This document shows positions 33,811 to 44,432 of a stretch of DNA of 64,000 bases, piece by piece. Numbering within the stretch: position 1 is the stretch's first letter; every line of letters begins with the position of its first letter. The translations under genes were made by a program, and so were the position numbers. The notes under the pieces were generated by a model. It saw only the letters and a list, made by a program, of their open reading frames with translations, was not told where the DNA came from and did not search any database. Source of the stretch: Ditylenchus dipsaci (taxonomy: Eukaryota > Nematoda > Chromadorea > Rhabditida > Anguinidae); assembly GCA_004194705.1 (NCBI GenBank), contig SADC01000312.1, positions 62,001 to 126,000 of the forward strand. Reading direction: 5' to 3'.

Positions 33811-34103
33811 ACAATTATGGAAGACATGGCTGGAACCTTGATTCTGGTAGCTTTTATTTGCTGTATTTTACAAATTGCTATTCTTCGCTATTTTAATTAT
33901 TATTATTCTAAACAGCCTGATGGTGAATACGTGAAAATAGAAGCGGTATGTTTTGGTGACAAATCAACCCACATATGAATTATTATTTTCAGAGAAGGTT
34001 TGCTAAATCAGTTATAGCAACCTGGTTTTTCATGAAAGTTATGAAAATAACTTCAAATGCTGTTTTTATAACCGTAGATGTAAGTTTTAAAATTTGTATT
34101 TAA
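33811..34103 (+). CDS. Small membrane-protein gene, array copy A (C-terminus shortened)
   Basis: Exon 1 (33811-33945) follows TTTTCAG and, from ATG 33817, encodes MEDMAGTLILVAFICCILQI, a transmembrane helix, then a YNYYYSKQPDGEYVKIEA-type tail. A 47-bp intron (GTATGT...TTTTCAG, 33946-33992) leads to exon 2 (33993-): RRFAKSVIATWFFMKV, KITSNAVFITVD, VSFKICI-stop. Relative to copy D it stops eight residues early because FVFR is changed to CI-stop. The ATG seven nucleotides after a TTTTCAG fits trans-splicing. Function unknown; likely a small bitopic or two-helix membrane protein. Confidence 0.55.
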
Positions 34104-34995
34104 AGCAGGAAAGCTTTGTTGATGAAATAATGGTAAAATACTAGAAACTAGCTCGGGGAGCCGTCTGTCGGCCTTACACACGTACTTTCCTGGTAGTCGG
34201 CCCAAACAAAATATCTCTGATACTATATAGGAGATGGAAGTTCATACCAGTCTGCTTGAGTAAGGACAAAACGATTAGAAATGGGCCTCGAGTACGAACT
34301 GACCGGCTTAGTATCACATAAAAAGGGGTTTTAAGACAATTTTCGAGTTCTATTTCTCAGATTTTCAGAGCATTTTACAGAATCTCTATGTAGTATTTGG
34401 CATGCGTATATAACGCTATTTCTGAAGATTTTGTTGTGCAGGCCAATTTTCTGCCAATTTCTGTTATCTTATGTCGGCTATCTAACGAACCCTCAAGTTC
34501 AATATCCAAGCTCTCTTTCAAGCACAAATGCGTGAAATTGGACTTGCTTCAAAACAAATTTCTTGCCCTCCAAATTAGAGGTGGTTTGCACACAGAGCCT
34601 TTTTCTAAACCCAGCAGTTTGGTATTGAAACCACTAGGATAGGCCGAACCACCAGGGTGGGGCTCAAATCACCAGGATAGCCAGAACCACTTGAAATACC
34701 CGAGAAGGAGGGTGGGAAGGAAAAGGTGCCCAGGAAAAGGATAGTCAGGATGGGAAGGATACCCAGGAAGACGTAATCAGGTGGCGGGTTGTGTAATGGA
34801 TTAACACATTCCACTCTTAAAATTTTGAAATACAAGAGAGGCACCAATAGGCGCCTGTGATCCCTAGTTATTAAATATCCGGTTTGTATTTTCTAGAGAA
34901 TTCCATAACCCTAGGTACATCAAAGTAGCTTTTTTGGGTGGGTATATTTTAGTGACCCTTAATTTTATCATTTGACTTTAAAAAACCATATTTAG

Positions 34996-35305
34996 ATAAT
35001 TATTAAAGACACGACTGGAACCTTGATCATTGGAGCTTTTTAAGCTGGGGTTCAGAAATCGCTATTCTACTTGCTATTCTGCTTTACTATCTCAAGTATT
35101 GTTTAAATTCGAAGATAAAAGTGGTATGTCCTGCTGCTGTATCAACCCACATATAAATTATTATCTTCAGAGAAACTCAGCCAAATCAGCTATAGCAGCC
35201 TGGCTTTCCATGAAAGTTATGAACCTAACTTCAAATACTGTTTTCATAATCACAGGCGTAAGTTTGAAAGTTGTATTCAGAGCAAGAAAGCTTTTTCTAT
35301 GAAAT
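34996..35305 (+). pseudogene. Small membrane-protein gene, array copy B
   Basis: Same two-exon layout as copies A and D. Exon 1 is about 34996-35123, the intron is 47 bp (35124-35170), and exon 2 runs from 35171 with SAKSAIAAWLSMKV, LTSNTVFIITGVSLKVVFRARKLFL-stop. The start ATG has become ATT, the preceding acceptor reads TTTAG rather than TTTTCAG, and an in-frame TAA interrupts exon 1 after IIGAF. The exon 2 reading frame is intact. Confidence 0.65.
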
Positions 35306-35576
35306 AATGGTGAAATACTAGAAACTAGCTCTGGGAGCCGGTCTGTCGGCCTTACCCACTCTTCTGGTCACTAACGTACTCTCCTTGTAGCCGGAAACGA
35401 GCATACAAAACATCTCTAATACTATTTAGGAGATGGAAGTTCCAGCAGTCTGTTTGAGTAAGAAGAAAAAAAGATTAAAATGTGCCTCGATTGGCAACTG
35501 ACCGGCTTTGTCTCACATTAAAAGGGGTTAAAGACAATTTTTCGAGTTTTTTTTCTCAGATTTTTCGTAGGATTAA

Positions 35577-37052
35577 AGGAGCATGGCTTCCTACGACTAA
35601 ATCAATTGTTGATATTTGAATTCCCGGGGAAAATACTACACTATGGTTTCATCAAGAATTGTTTTTTGGATGCAAACATTTTTTTTATCAAAGGTTCATT
35701 TTGAATTATCGAATCGATTTCGATTTGTTTGCTCATTTGCTGTCAGTTTTTGACATTTCTTCGGCTCAGTGATTGTGATTCTTGAGATTTTCCTGTCATA
35801 ATATTATTACAGCTCAACACAAGGGTTCAGTGCACGTACACAGCTAGCTAGCCTTCACTTCAATGCAAATAGAGATGCTGAGATAAGAGGAGAACAAAAA
35901 ATCGAGAGGGTTCGCCGAAGTTTTTCGAAAGCTAAGAATGCTATCGTTCAGAAGAAAGTGATGAGCAAAGAAGGTATCAGATGGAAACGAAAATCGTAGA
36001 CATGGCAATAGTCAGAAGAGCTCAGTTCAGAGTAGAAGGAGTGCATATGGGGAATGACGACTTATATGATGGATTTGATTTTGATGAAGATGAAATTTTT
36101 TCATCCGATGAGGATGAAAGGAGAGAGAGCAGACAGTAGAATATCTGAATGATGATTAGCAAAACTTTTATGTACCGTGCTATGCTCCTTGTAATCTCAT
36201 ATAAAAACCTTGACTGCGTGAGCTAATCAGACCATTTTATGTGGTGATTTTCACAAAATAAATTTCCTGGACTTAATAAGACAGTTTATTCCACGTTATA
36301 ACCAAAAATTTATTGACTGCAACTAAAATAGGAAAAAAAATACGAAGAGCACCACGCAAGAACCAATTACATAGCAATTTTTCTCTTTACCTGAGCATGA
36401 CACTTCAACTGAATACCTCTGACCGTAGAAATTCGAGAGTTATGACAGAAAAATTAACTAGCAAAATGCAGAAAAAAATCTCGCACCTAGGACTAAAGTA
36501 ATATGCTCTCTATATCCAGACTCATATTAAGCTACTGAGCCAACTCCCATCGATTAGAAAAATACCACTTGTGGCTGCCTCTAAAAGTGAAAAACCGATA
36601 GACGAACCTAAAGCAATACTACGCATTGTGATCCTCCCGATACTTTTATTCTTTCGAAGCACTTGTGACGGACAATCTAAAAAAATAACAGACCACAAAG
36701 AAAAAGACGGCAAAAAAGCAAAGGACACTTATCTAATGAAGCATTTTCGTTGTTGTTTAACGAGCTTCCGGTGATCTGAAACAAAAAAGTGTAAGATTTG
36801 TAATAATAGTCATAGTGCTGCATAAATCAGCGCGAAAAATCTCAAGAATCACAATCACTGAGCCGAAGAAATGTCAAAAACTGACAGCAAATAAGCAAAA
36901 CAAATCGAAATCGATTCGATAATTCAAAATGAACCTTTGATAAAAAAAATGTTGCATCCAAAAAACAATTCTTGCTGAAACCATAGTGTAGGATTTTGTC
37001 CCCAGGAATTCAAATATCAACAATTGATTTAGTCGTAGGAAGCCATGCTCCT
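35577..37052. mobile_element. piggyBac-like element, TTAA duplication, about 230-bp TIRs
   Basis: Both ends start AGGAGCATGGCTTCCTACGA and pair over about 230 bp (left to about 35810, right from about 36835). TTAA abuts each end (35573-35576 and 37053-37056), the piggyBac signature target. The host phrase around it (CAGATTTTTCG...ACAGAATTATTCG) is a gene-array flank seen uninterrupted elsewhere. The interior is about 1 kb with only short frames. Confidence 0.8.
35985..36139 (+). pseudogene. Acidic fragment inside the piggyBac-like element
   Basis: A short frame encodes an acidic run including MGNDDLYDGFDFDEDEIFSS and DEDERRESRQ-stop. piggyBac transposases commonly begin with such an acidic region, so this may be the N-terminal relic; the DDD catalytic part is absent. 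On composition alone the call is weak. Confidence 0.3.
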
Positions 37053-37125
37053 TTAAACAGAATTATTCGAAGAAATATCCGGTTGCTATTTTTCCGGAGA
37101 ATTCCGCAACCCTAGGTATATCAAT

Positions 37126-38025
37126 GGTAACACTATAGAATGCCCCCCCCCCAGCTAGCGAAAAATTTACTTTCCTGAAGGGAAAGGACCCGTCCCATTT
37201 TGATTCTCGTGCTCTGAATAGGCACGGAAATACTTTGGTTTCCGAAAAATCGAAAAAAAATTTTTTCGATTTGCCTTGGTCCCCAAGGTAAAATTTTAAG
37301 AAAATTCAAAAAAAAAATTTTTAGAATTCCCGCCAAAACATTTTTTAAGGGATTTAGGGCTGTATTGGGAGGGGAAGGGAATAAAAGGGCCACCTTCATG
37401 GCAAAATTAGAAAAAAGTGAATTCTGGACTACTTCGGATGTCCTGCCATGTTTTTCAACTGGGCCGTGGCAAAAAGAGACTCTATACGCATTTTTTGATC
37501 AAGAGTACTTCTCGGAATCATGTCTAAGGTAAGTGTGTGCGCGCATCTCTAACTCTCAAGCCCCCTGCGCCCCCTTCGGGGCGCAGGGGCTTGGGCTTGG
37601 AGTTGAGATGCGCACACCCACATACCTTAGACACAAATCACTCGAAAGTGACTATGGATGCATTAAAAAGCATGCATACCAGAGTTTATTTATGCGGTAG
37701 GCCCAGTATTCAAAACTATGTTCAACATCTTCTTTTTAGGGGCCTTATGTGATTAGTGGCCCTCTTTTGTCCCTTCCCTCCCAATACAGCCCTAAATCCC
37801 TTAAAAAAATGTTTTGGCGGAATTCAAAAAAATTTTTTTTGAATTTTCTTCAATTTTTTACCTTGGGGACCAAGGCAAATCGAAAAATTTTTTTTTCGAT
37901 TTTTCGGAAACCAAAGTGTTTCCGTGCCTATTCAGAGCACGAGAATCAAAATGGGACGGGTCCTTTCCCCTTCAGGAAAAGTAAATTTTTCGCTAGCTGG
38001 GGGGGGGGCATTCTATAGTATAGCC
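37126..38025. mobile_element. Complete foldback of the GTGCGCGCATCTC family, 8-bp TSD
   Basis: Duplicated ATATCAAT (37118-37125 and 38026-38033) brackets a 900-bp palindrome whose ends are GGTAACACTATAGAATGCC and GGCATTCTATAGTATAGCC, followed by C/G runs and GCTAGCGAAAAATTTAC. The empty site is preserved at about 43011-43020 in the paralogous unit (CCTAGGTATATCAATACATG). The centre holds GTGTGCGCGCATCTCTAAC, facing AGTTGAGATGCGCACACC. This copy defines the boundaries for the partial copies elsewhere. Non-coding. Confidence 0.9.
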
Positions 38026-38115
38026 ATATCAATACATGAGTGGAGTATAACCTAGATTAGGTTACCTAGTGACCCTTAATTTTATTATACGACTCTATAA
38101 AACAACTATTTTCAG

Positions 38116-38420
38116 ATAATTATGAAAGACACGGCTGGAACCTTGATTATTGGAGCTCTTTTGAGCTTGGGTTCACAAATTGCTATTCTTTGCTATCTCA
38201 AGAATTATCGTAAACAGCCTGGTTGTGTATACTTACATATAAAAGCGGTACGTCTTGACGCTAAATCAGCCCACATACAAATTATTATTTTTAGACAAAG
38301 CTAGCTAAATTTGCTATAGCAACCTGGTTTTTATAAAAGTTGTGAACCTAACTTCAAATGCTGCTTTTATAACCAGAGATGTAAGTTTGAAATCTGTATT
38401 TAGAGCGGGAAAGCCTTTTT
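38116..38420 (+). pseudogene. Small membrane-protein gene, array copy C
   Basis: Exon 1 (38116-38247, ATG 38122) encodes MKDTAGTLIIGALLSLGSQI and a KNYRKQPGCVYLHIKA tail. The intron is 38248-38294 (GTACGT...TTTTTAG). Exon 2 starts KLAKFAIATWFL but meets TAA. A further base change restores VVNLTSNAAF-like sequence and VSLKSVFRAGKPF out of frame. Disrupted by a stop and a shift. Confidence 0.65.
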
Positions 38421-38698
38421 GAAGTAATGGTAAAATACTAGAAACAAGGTGGAGATAGATTCTGCACCGTAGATGGTACCACTTGATGGTACCACTAGCT
38501 GGTTGTGCACCGTAGAGTCGAGTGTTTTCCTACTTGCTTACGAAAAAATTCAAAACAAGTTAGAGATGGTGTTCCCCAAAGGTGAAATTTTTTATGAAAA
38601 ACCTATGACCTTGAGGCTTAAAATCGATACTCGTCTTAAAGGAAGCACTAAATCTAAATAATTAAGAGACATAATCTGTAATTTTAGAGGTTTTGTGT

Positions 38699-41318
38699 GA
38701 CAGGGGTCGATTCGAGACAAATCTGATTCGAGACGGTCGATTCGAGACAGGTACGATTCGAGACGGTCGATTCGAGACAGGTACGATTCGAGACGGTCGA
38801 TTCGAGACAGGTACGGTTCGAGACGGTCGATTCGAGATAGGTACGATTCAAGACGGTCGATTCGAGACAGTTTTTAAAAAATTTGCAATTTTTGTCAAAA
38901 CACCTATACCAGCTTTCTGAGTGAATGTTCATACAACACAGAAACTAGTTAGCCCGCTGGCCACCTATTTTCACATGAAAATGCGTAAGATGAATTCTCG
39001 ATTTTTCGTAATCTTTTATTTAGACAAATAACAATTGACAACAAACAACAAGGAGAAAATAATCAGTAAATGTCAATGTTTGCTGGATCATCTAGATATT
39101 CTTTTTTGTCGTGCTTTCACTATTGGTTTCATTTTCGTGCTCCTCATCAGGAACTAGCGGATCTTGATAACCCATTAGATATCCCAACCTTAGTAGAAAG
39201 CTGGTCACTTGCTCGGTAAAATTCTCTTCATTGATTTGATTGTCAACTATAGCGAAGAATTGAGTTTGAATACTGGAGATCTCAGAAGAAAACGAGCTGA
39301 TTCTTGCGACCGTTGTCGTGGCTGCTGTCTGTTACGGTGTACATCATCTGCATTTTCTTTCTCAGCATTGGACAGCTAAATCCAAAATAAGATAAACGAA
39401 TAGATTTTCAACACAACCGACTTCTCTAAAGCAAACGACCCATTCGCCCAACTTACAACGCATCCGAAGATTGTGGCATTGGTTCCATGATAAGATTCTG
39501 CTGTGTTAGTAGTTCTCTCCCGTTAGTTCATGAAGCGAAAAGAAATCACCAAAAGAAATCCAGGTGTCCCTATAAAAGTCAATGGAATCGCTGAGCATCA
39601 TCTGAGGTCTTACTTGAAGTATTCAAAAATCTTTCTAAGCTTTGTTCTGATCTCTATTTCACCACCAAGTTGATTAATCTTCTCACTGATCATCTGTGAA
39701 GCGTAGTTCCAGATAATTGGAGGAGACAGCTGCAAAGCACCTACCATTCGAACGATATTTTTATACTCCGTATTTTCCCGATATTTTGGCATCATTCCTT
39801 CTCTCTGTATTTAAAGCTGATTTTTTAATGTTGAAAGAGCGCGAAAAGCGTGCTCAAAAATAACCTTTCTATTGATTGCTGACTTCACGTGAAAAGAGCA
39901 CAATTTGACTGGCTTGTCAAACTTTTGCTGGAAAGGCTGATAAGCGGCTGGTTCACAATCGAAATGAGCATATTTGATATATATTTCACCATCTGCAACA
40001 AGAGCAAAGTGAACTACAAAAGTTGGTGAATATAATCCGAGAAGTTGAGAAATTACTCTTTCTCCACATTTTTCTGTACGTTTTCTGATCTCGATTCTTC
40101 AATAACACTGTAACTAATGGAACTAGCAAACCCGAGAATTCGATAAATCTGCGTCGATCCCAGAGGCTTGTATTTGAATAACCCGTCGCAAACAATATCT
40201 TCTGATCGACGCAACATCCTTATCTGGCGTGGTGAAGAAAAGATCAGCATAGTTTCATCAAAAATAAAATTATAAGTAAATGAATAATACGAATTTACAT
40301 ACAACCTCCATAGAGCAGCATCTTTTCTTCATAATTGTCGCTGCCTGGAACAGATAAGCAAACGGTTTTCATCTTCGACCCAAATCATTGAAGCTATTCA
40401 GTAATGGAAAAAGTTTTCGTTTGGCACTTTAAAGTCCTTGTGATATGGCATAGCGATTTGCACAAGCTGCTTGACGAACCTCCTGACGGTATTCTTAAAA
40501 AAAGACAGAATTATTTTGGAATTTCCCCAACTAAAAAACAAACCTGCAGACTGATCAGCTAGGCTAATCACAATCTTCGCTCAATTCGCACAATAGCAGA
40601 GGAAACTGTTTGGTTAGATCCACTCGCCATTTCTGCTTGCATGCTCCTTCTCAAGGATATACCTTTGACCTAAAATGAAGGCGTGATTAGCTTGTCAATT
40701 AATTAATCGTTACCTCACTGACTTTTCGACCTTCACAAAAATGAGGATGGTTTGGGACACTATCAATCCACTTGCTTATGACTTCGTCTGCTTTCATGGT
40801 CAGAAGCTTTTGTGACTTGAATACTAGCCCTTTTTCTCTTATTGAGCGACACTCAGAGCAGACATAATAAAGCAACTTGACTCCATCTTTTCTGATAGAC
40901 CGAGTTCTTGTGTAACTTGACCAAGTGTAGCAATTGCTTTCGTCAGCTGGACAGTAAGTTATAGCCATTCTTTTGTTTCCGATTCGCTTTGAGTGCATAA
41001 ATTCTAGGCTCGCCATCTGCTAAATTCATTTACTGAAAATCACGTAGAATTTAAAGGAAAAATAGAAACAATGTGTGAAAAATATTTTTTTCGGACGAAA
41101 ATATATATCCGCTATGTTCTCAAGGCATGACTGAGAAAAAAACATTTTTATTACCAATTTGAATCTTTTGAAAAACTGTCTCGAATTGACCGTCTCGAAT
41201 CGTACTTATCTCGAATTGACCGTCTCGAATCGTGCCTATCTCGAATCGACCGTCTCGAATCGTACCTGTCTCGAATCGACCGTCTCGAATCGAATTTGTC
41301 TCGAATCGTACTTTTACC
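38699..41318. mobile_element. MULE with inverted GATTCGAGAC terminal arrays, 9-bp TSD
   Basis: The flanks GTTTTGTGT (38690-38698) and GTTTTGTGG (41319-41327) agree at 8 of 9 positions. Both termini are tandem arrays of about 13-17-bp units built on CGATTCGAGACGGT and CGATTCGAGACAGGTA (left, about ten units, 38708-38870) or the complement (right, about 41170-41310). Between them the minus strand carries a broken MULE transposase gene. The terminal frames of 60-120 codons are array translations and are not genes. Confidence 0.85.
39380..41016 (-). pseudogene. MULE-type transposase, broken, multi-exon
   Basis: The product starts MASLEFMHSKRIGNKRM (41016). An N-terminal domain has YYVCSECRS and HPHFCEGRK, a CxxC...HxxxC arrangement like a FLYWCH/WRKY-type finger. 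A 45-bp intron follows, then KGISLRRSMQAEMASGS and a region with stops. The catalytic part includes LIFSSPRQIRMLRRS, IVCDGLFKYKPLGSTQIYRI (D-x-x-F, first catalytic aspartate, about 40210), ALLKNRDQKTYRKMW, HFDCEPAAYQPFQQKF and KLCSFHVKSAINRKV (C-x-x-H motif, about 39910). Then come IRTKLRKIFEYFK and TAESYHGTNATIF in another frame near 39500. Order and motifs match MULE/Mutator transposases; several shifts make it inactive. Confidence 0.7.
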
Positions 41319-41327
41319 GTTTTGTGG

Positions 41328-41856
41328 CACAGCCGATTTATCGACTTCTTTTCTACCGGACATGTTATATACTGTTCGACGCCAAATTTATCGCTGAGCA
41401 ATATATTTTCAAAAGTAGACCTCGATTCATGATTTAAAAAATTTTGAGTTATGGCTTTATATAATGAAGTGAATTTTTTCAACCACCAAAAATGACCTGT
41501 TTTCTTAAAATAGATAGAAGTGGTCTGTTTTATATATTCTCATGTGCGTATTTGGACTTATTCTGCTCCACTCGAGTAGCACTACAAGACGGCTGTGAGA
41601 AACTACTATTTTGTATCAAAAATCTCAGACGTTTGACCGATTTTAATCAAAATCACAAATTTTGATGTGTGCATTTTTTCTCAAAAGTGCTGTTTTCCCG
41701 TGGCCTAACCATACTTGGCCGGGCGCCGGCGCCCGGAAAATTTTGGAAAACTTGGGGCGCCGGCGCTTTTTTTGAATATTGTGTAGTCGGGCGCGGGCGC
41801 CCGGAGCTAAGAAACACGAAAAGTTTGCTCCAAGTGGATGACCACTTGGTTTAATA
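41328..41856. other. Non-coding stretch with half of a GGCGCC element
   Basis: About 41713-41812 starts CATACTTGGCCGGGCGCCGG, like the left end of the 22927-23408 element, but no matching right end was found, so it looks truncated. A CCAAGTGGATGACCACTTGG palindrome (41830-41849) follows. No gene. Confidence 0.5.
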
Positions 41857-42621
41857 CAGTGTTGCTATGATTAATTAGCCACTTTTTGTGTTCAGTTATC
41901 CATATCTCGGTGACTGTTCTTCCACAATTCATGAATGACAGCTCCATTGAAAGAGGAAATATAGATCTTTAACTTTAAATTAGAGATTTTTTTTGAAATA
42001 CTTTTTAAGCTAAATACAGTCAATGCAAAATTATTGATCAAATGAAACGATTTTTCGGGTCGGTCATACTGTACAAAAATTGATATAACATTGTTTATTC
42101 TGAAAAGTTTTAATTAAACTTTTATCTTTTCCAGTAGCTATTTAGTTCTGCTACAACCTTAAAAAGCAATTTTTGAAAATTGCTGAAATTCGCAAAGTTA
42201 TAGGCTCGTAAATCAAATGAAAATCAAATGAAAGTTCTTATGATTTTCATTTGATTTACAAGCCTATAACTTCGCGAAATTCAGCAATTTTCAAAGATTG
42301 CTTTTTTAAGGTTGTAGCACAACCAATTAGCTACTGGAAAAAATGAAATTTAAAAAAAAACTTTTCAGAATAAACAATGTTATATCAATTTTTGTACAGT
42401 ATGACCGACCCAAAAATACAGTTTCATTTGATTAATGATTTTCATTGACTCTATTTAGCTCAAAAAGTGTAATTTTCTTGTTCATTTAAAAATCTTCAAT
42501 TTCAAGTTGAAGATCTATATTTCCTCTTTCAATTGAGCTTTTATTCATAAATTGTGGAAAGCAGTCACCGATATATGGATAAATGAACACAAAAAGTGGA
42601 TAATTTATCATAAAAACACTG
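41857..42621. mobile_element. 765-bp palindromic hAT-like element
   Basis: CAGTGTTGCTATGATTAATT at the left pairs with AATTTATCATAAAAACACTG at the right. Flanks GTTTAATA and GTTTCATA agree at 7 of 8. Almost the whole element is a perfect-style palindrome (arms about 370 bp centred near 42235). Partial copies are at 13200-13480 and 24326-24370. No coding capacity. Confidence 0.8.
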
Positions 42622-43080
42622 GTTTCATAGAAACAAGAATACTTTTCGAGACAAAACTAAGAAAAAACAATTCGAAAAAATCAATGTGAATTGGCTTCTA
42701 AAAAACTAATGCAAAGCGTCAAATGCGAACTGTCTTATGTCCCATTCATTTTGGCGAGTTAACTCTTTGGCGAGTTTTATTTTGGCGAAACAATCGATTG
42801 GCGAGTCAACTATTTGGCGAAATGTATTTTAGCGAATTAAATGTGCCTCGATTAAAATGTGCCTCGAGTGTCAACTGACCGGCTTTGTTTCACACCAAAG
42901 AGGATAAGACAATTTTCGAGTTCTATTTCTCAGATTTTTCAGAGATTACACAGAATTATCCGAATAAATATCCTGCTTCTGTTTCTACGGAGAATTCCGC
43001 AACCCTAGGTATATCAATACATGAGTGGGGTATAACCTAGATTAGGTTACCTAGCGACCCTTAATTTTATTATTTAACTC
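42622..43080. other. Array flank and TTGGCGA-unit patch
   Basis: About 42755-42840 holds six to seven degenerate TTGGCGA(G/A) units, possibly one terminal array of a lost element. From about 42840 the sequence is the conserved upstream flank of the membrane-gene unit (CGACTGACCGGCTTTG-like, TCGAGTTCTATTTCTCAG, CCTAGGTATATCAATACATG), uninterrupted here. Confidence 0.5.
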
Positions 43081-43100
43081 TATAAAACAACTATTTTCAG

Positions 43101-43408
43101 ATGATTATGGAAGACACGGCTGGAACCTTGATTATTGGTGCTTATGTAAGCTGGGTTTTACAAATGGCTACTCTTCGCTATTTCAAGTATTATCGTAAAC
43201 AGCCTGCTTGTGTATACTTGAAAACAAAAGTGGTATGTCCTGCTGCTGTATCAACCCACATATAAATCATTATTTTCAGAGAAAGTTAGCTGAATCAGCT
43301 ATAGCAACCTGGTTTTACATAAAAGTTATGAAAATAACTTCAAATGCTGTTTTTATAATCGCTGATGTAAGTTTAAAATTTGTGTTTAGAGCAGGAAAGC
43401 TTTTTTGA
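43101..43408 (+). CDS. Small membrane-protein gene, array copy D (intact)
   Basis: Exon 1 (43101-43232, 44 codons) lies directly after TTTTCAG and encodes MIMEDTAGTLIIGAYVSWVL, a hydrophobic helix, then RYFKYYRKQPACVYLKTKV. A 47-bp intron (43233-43279, GTATGT...TTTTCAG) is followed by exon 2 (43280-43408): KLAESAIATWFYIKV, ITSNAVFIIADVSLKFVFR, AGKLF-stop. The product is 86 residues, with one strong and one weaker hydrophobic segment and basic linkers. This is the only fully open member of the four-copy array; the others are damaged, so this one sets the gene model. The acceptor next to the ATG suggests either an upstream exon or trans-splicing. No family was recognised and the function is unknown. 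Confidence 0.6.
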
Positions 43409-43582
43409 TGATAAAATACTACAGTCCGAATTCCCATTAACGTGACCCTCAAAAGTTCGTTCCCGCCTTAGGTCAGACATCTTTTTCGGCTCGATTTTTT
43501 TCAAATTTTACTTTTATGTTTTAACATTCTGGCTGCAAATATTGTCACGATTCCGATTTTGTAAATTATTTTAGCGAAAAAG

Positions 43583-44432
43583 GGCACTCCTTCGGAATGG
43601 CCATCCCCTACTTTTTTCGAATTTTTTTTGTTGTTTTTTTTTCGATTTTTTTTTGTAAAATTATCCGCAAATCCATGTCCTTGGGATGGCAATAGGAAAT
43701 TTGGAAATTATTACTTTGGGTCTATTGTACATCAACACTTTTTCCCCTTCTAATTCTTGTCTTAGGCTTACACAGAATTTCAAATGGAAACTTTGCGCGG
43801 GCTCAATCTCTTTCAACTGATGCCGCTTGTGAGTAAGAGATGTGATGAGCAATTCCAGCAATGGCTTCAGATGATCGGTGTTCTGCATCTGAATCCTCTG
43901 TGCGTCTGTGGCAAGGAAATGAAGTTCTGCAAGCGATCCAACGGCAAGCAAATCTTTCAATGTGGTGTTAATAAATGCAAGCGTCAAATCGGTTTCTTCC
44001 ATGGAACCATTTTTAAAAATACTAAGCTAGATCATAAAGAGGTATATTTCAATTATCCGTCTGGACGCTTTTTACTGTTAGCTTTTAGATATTTTTGTTC
44101 TCATATTTCTGGGCGCATCAAATGGCTACAGATGTGCTTATTCAGCGTGAAATGCTTCGCAATGACGGTTTAACCGTTTCGTCTGAAAGCAGGGCACACT
44201 ATCGGCGGCCCTGGCAAGATCGTGGAAATCGATGAGACGGTTTTGACTCGGCGCAAGTACAACAGAGGGCGCGTTCCAATTGATCAACAGTCTGGCAATC
44301 AACAATGGTATAAATTTAAAACTGTTACTGCTAAAACCATTACTACCATTCCGAAGGAGGACATGGATTTGCGGCTAATTTTACAAAAAAAAAATCGAAA
44401 AAAGTAGGGGATGACCATTCCGAAGGAGTTCC
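43583..44432. mobile_element. Merlin-type element inside a pogo-like MITE
   Basis: TIRs of about 95 bp, starting GGCACTCCTTCGGAATGG at the left and ending CCATTCCGAAGGAGTTCC at the right, continue through CATCCCCTACTTTTTTCGA and AAATCCATGTCC. It interrupts a copy (about 43431-44650) of the CAGTC...'AAAAGTTCGTTCCCGCC' MITE family. The flanks AGCGAAAAA and AGCAAAGAA agree at 7 of 9, consistent with the 8-9-bp duplications of Merlin elements. Confidence 0.7.
43784..44407 (+). pseudogene. Merlin (IS1016/ISXO2-like) transposase, truncated
   Basis: The first frame starts METLRGLNLFQLMPLV and contains a zinc-ribbon-like pair, CVCGKEMKFCKRSNGKQIFQC and CKRQIGFFHGTIFKNTKL, the N-terminal region typical of ISXO2-like transposases (CxxC...GTxF). 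After about 44170 a frame change and TAA interrupt it. The next frame has IGGPGKIVEIDETVLTRRKY, which contains the first catalytic aspartate (VEIDE). The second aspartate and the glutamate are missing because the coding region runs into the right TIR after QQWYKFKTVTAKTIT. Non-functional internal-deletion derivative. Confidence 0.8.

Noticed and set aside
35985..36139. Confident piggyBac transposase call
   Set aside because: Only an acidic run is visible; the catalytic DDD domain and C-terminal cysteine region are not present, so it is listed only as a weak relic.
38693..41482. Repeat-containing open frames of 70-120 codons (SNRTCLESTV / FETGTIRDGR type)
   Set aside because: They are translations of the CGATTCGAGACGGT arrays on either strand and appear in all frames; no start context or splicing supports them.
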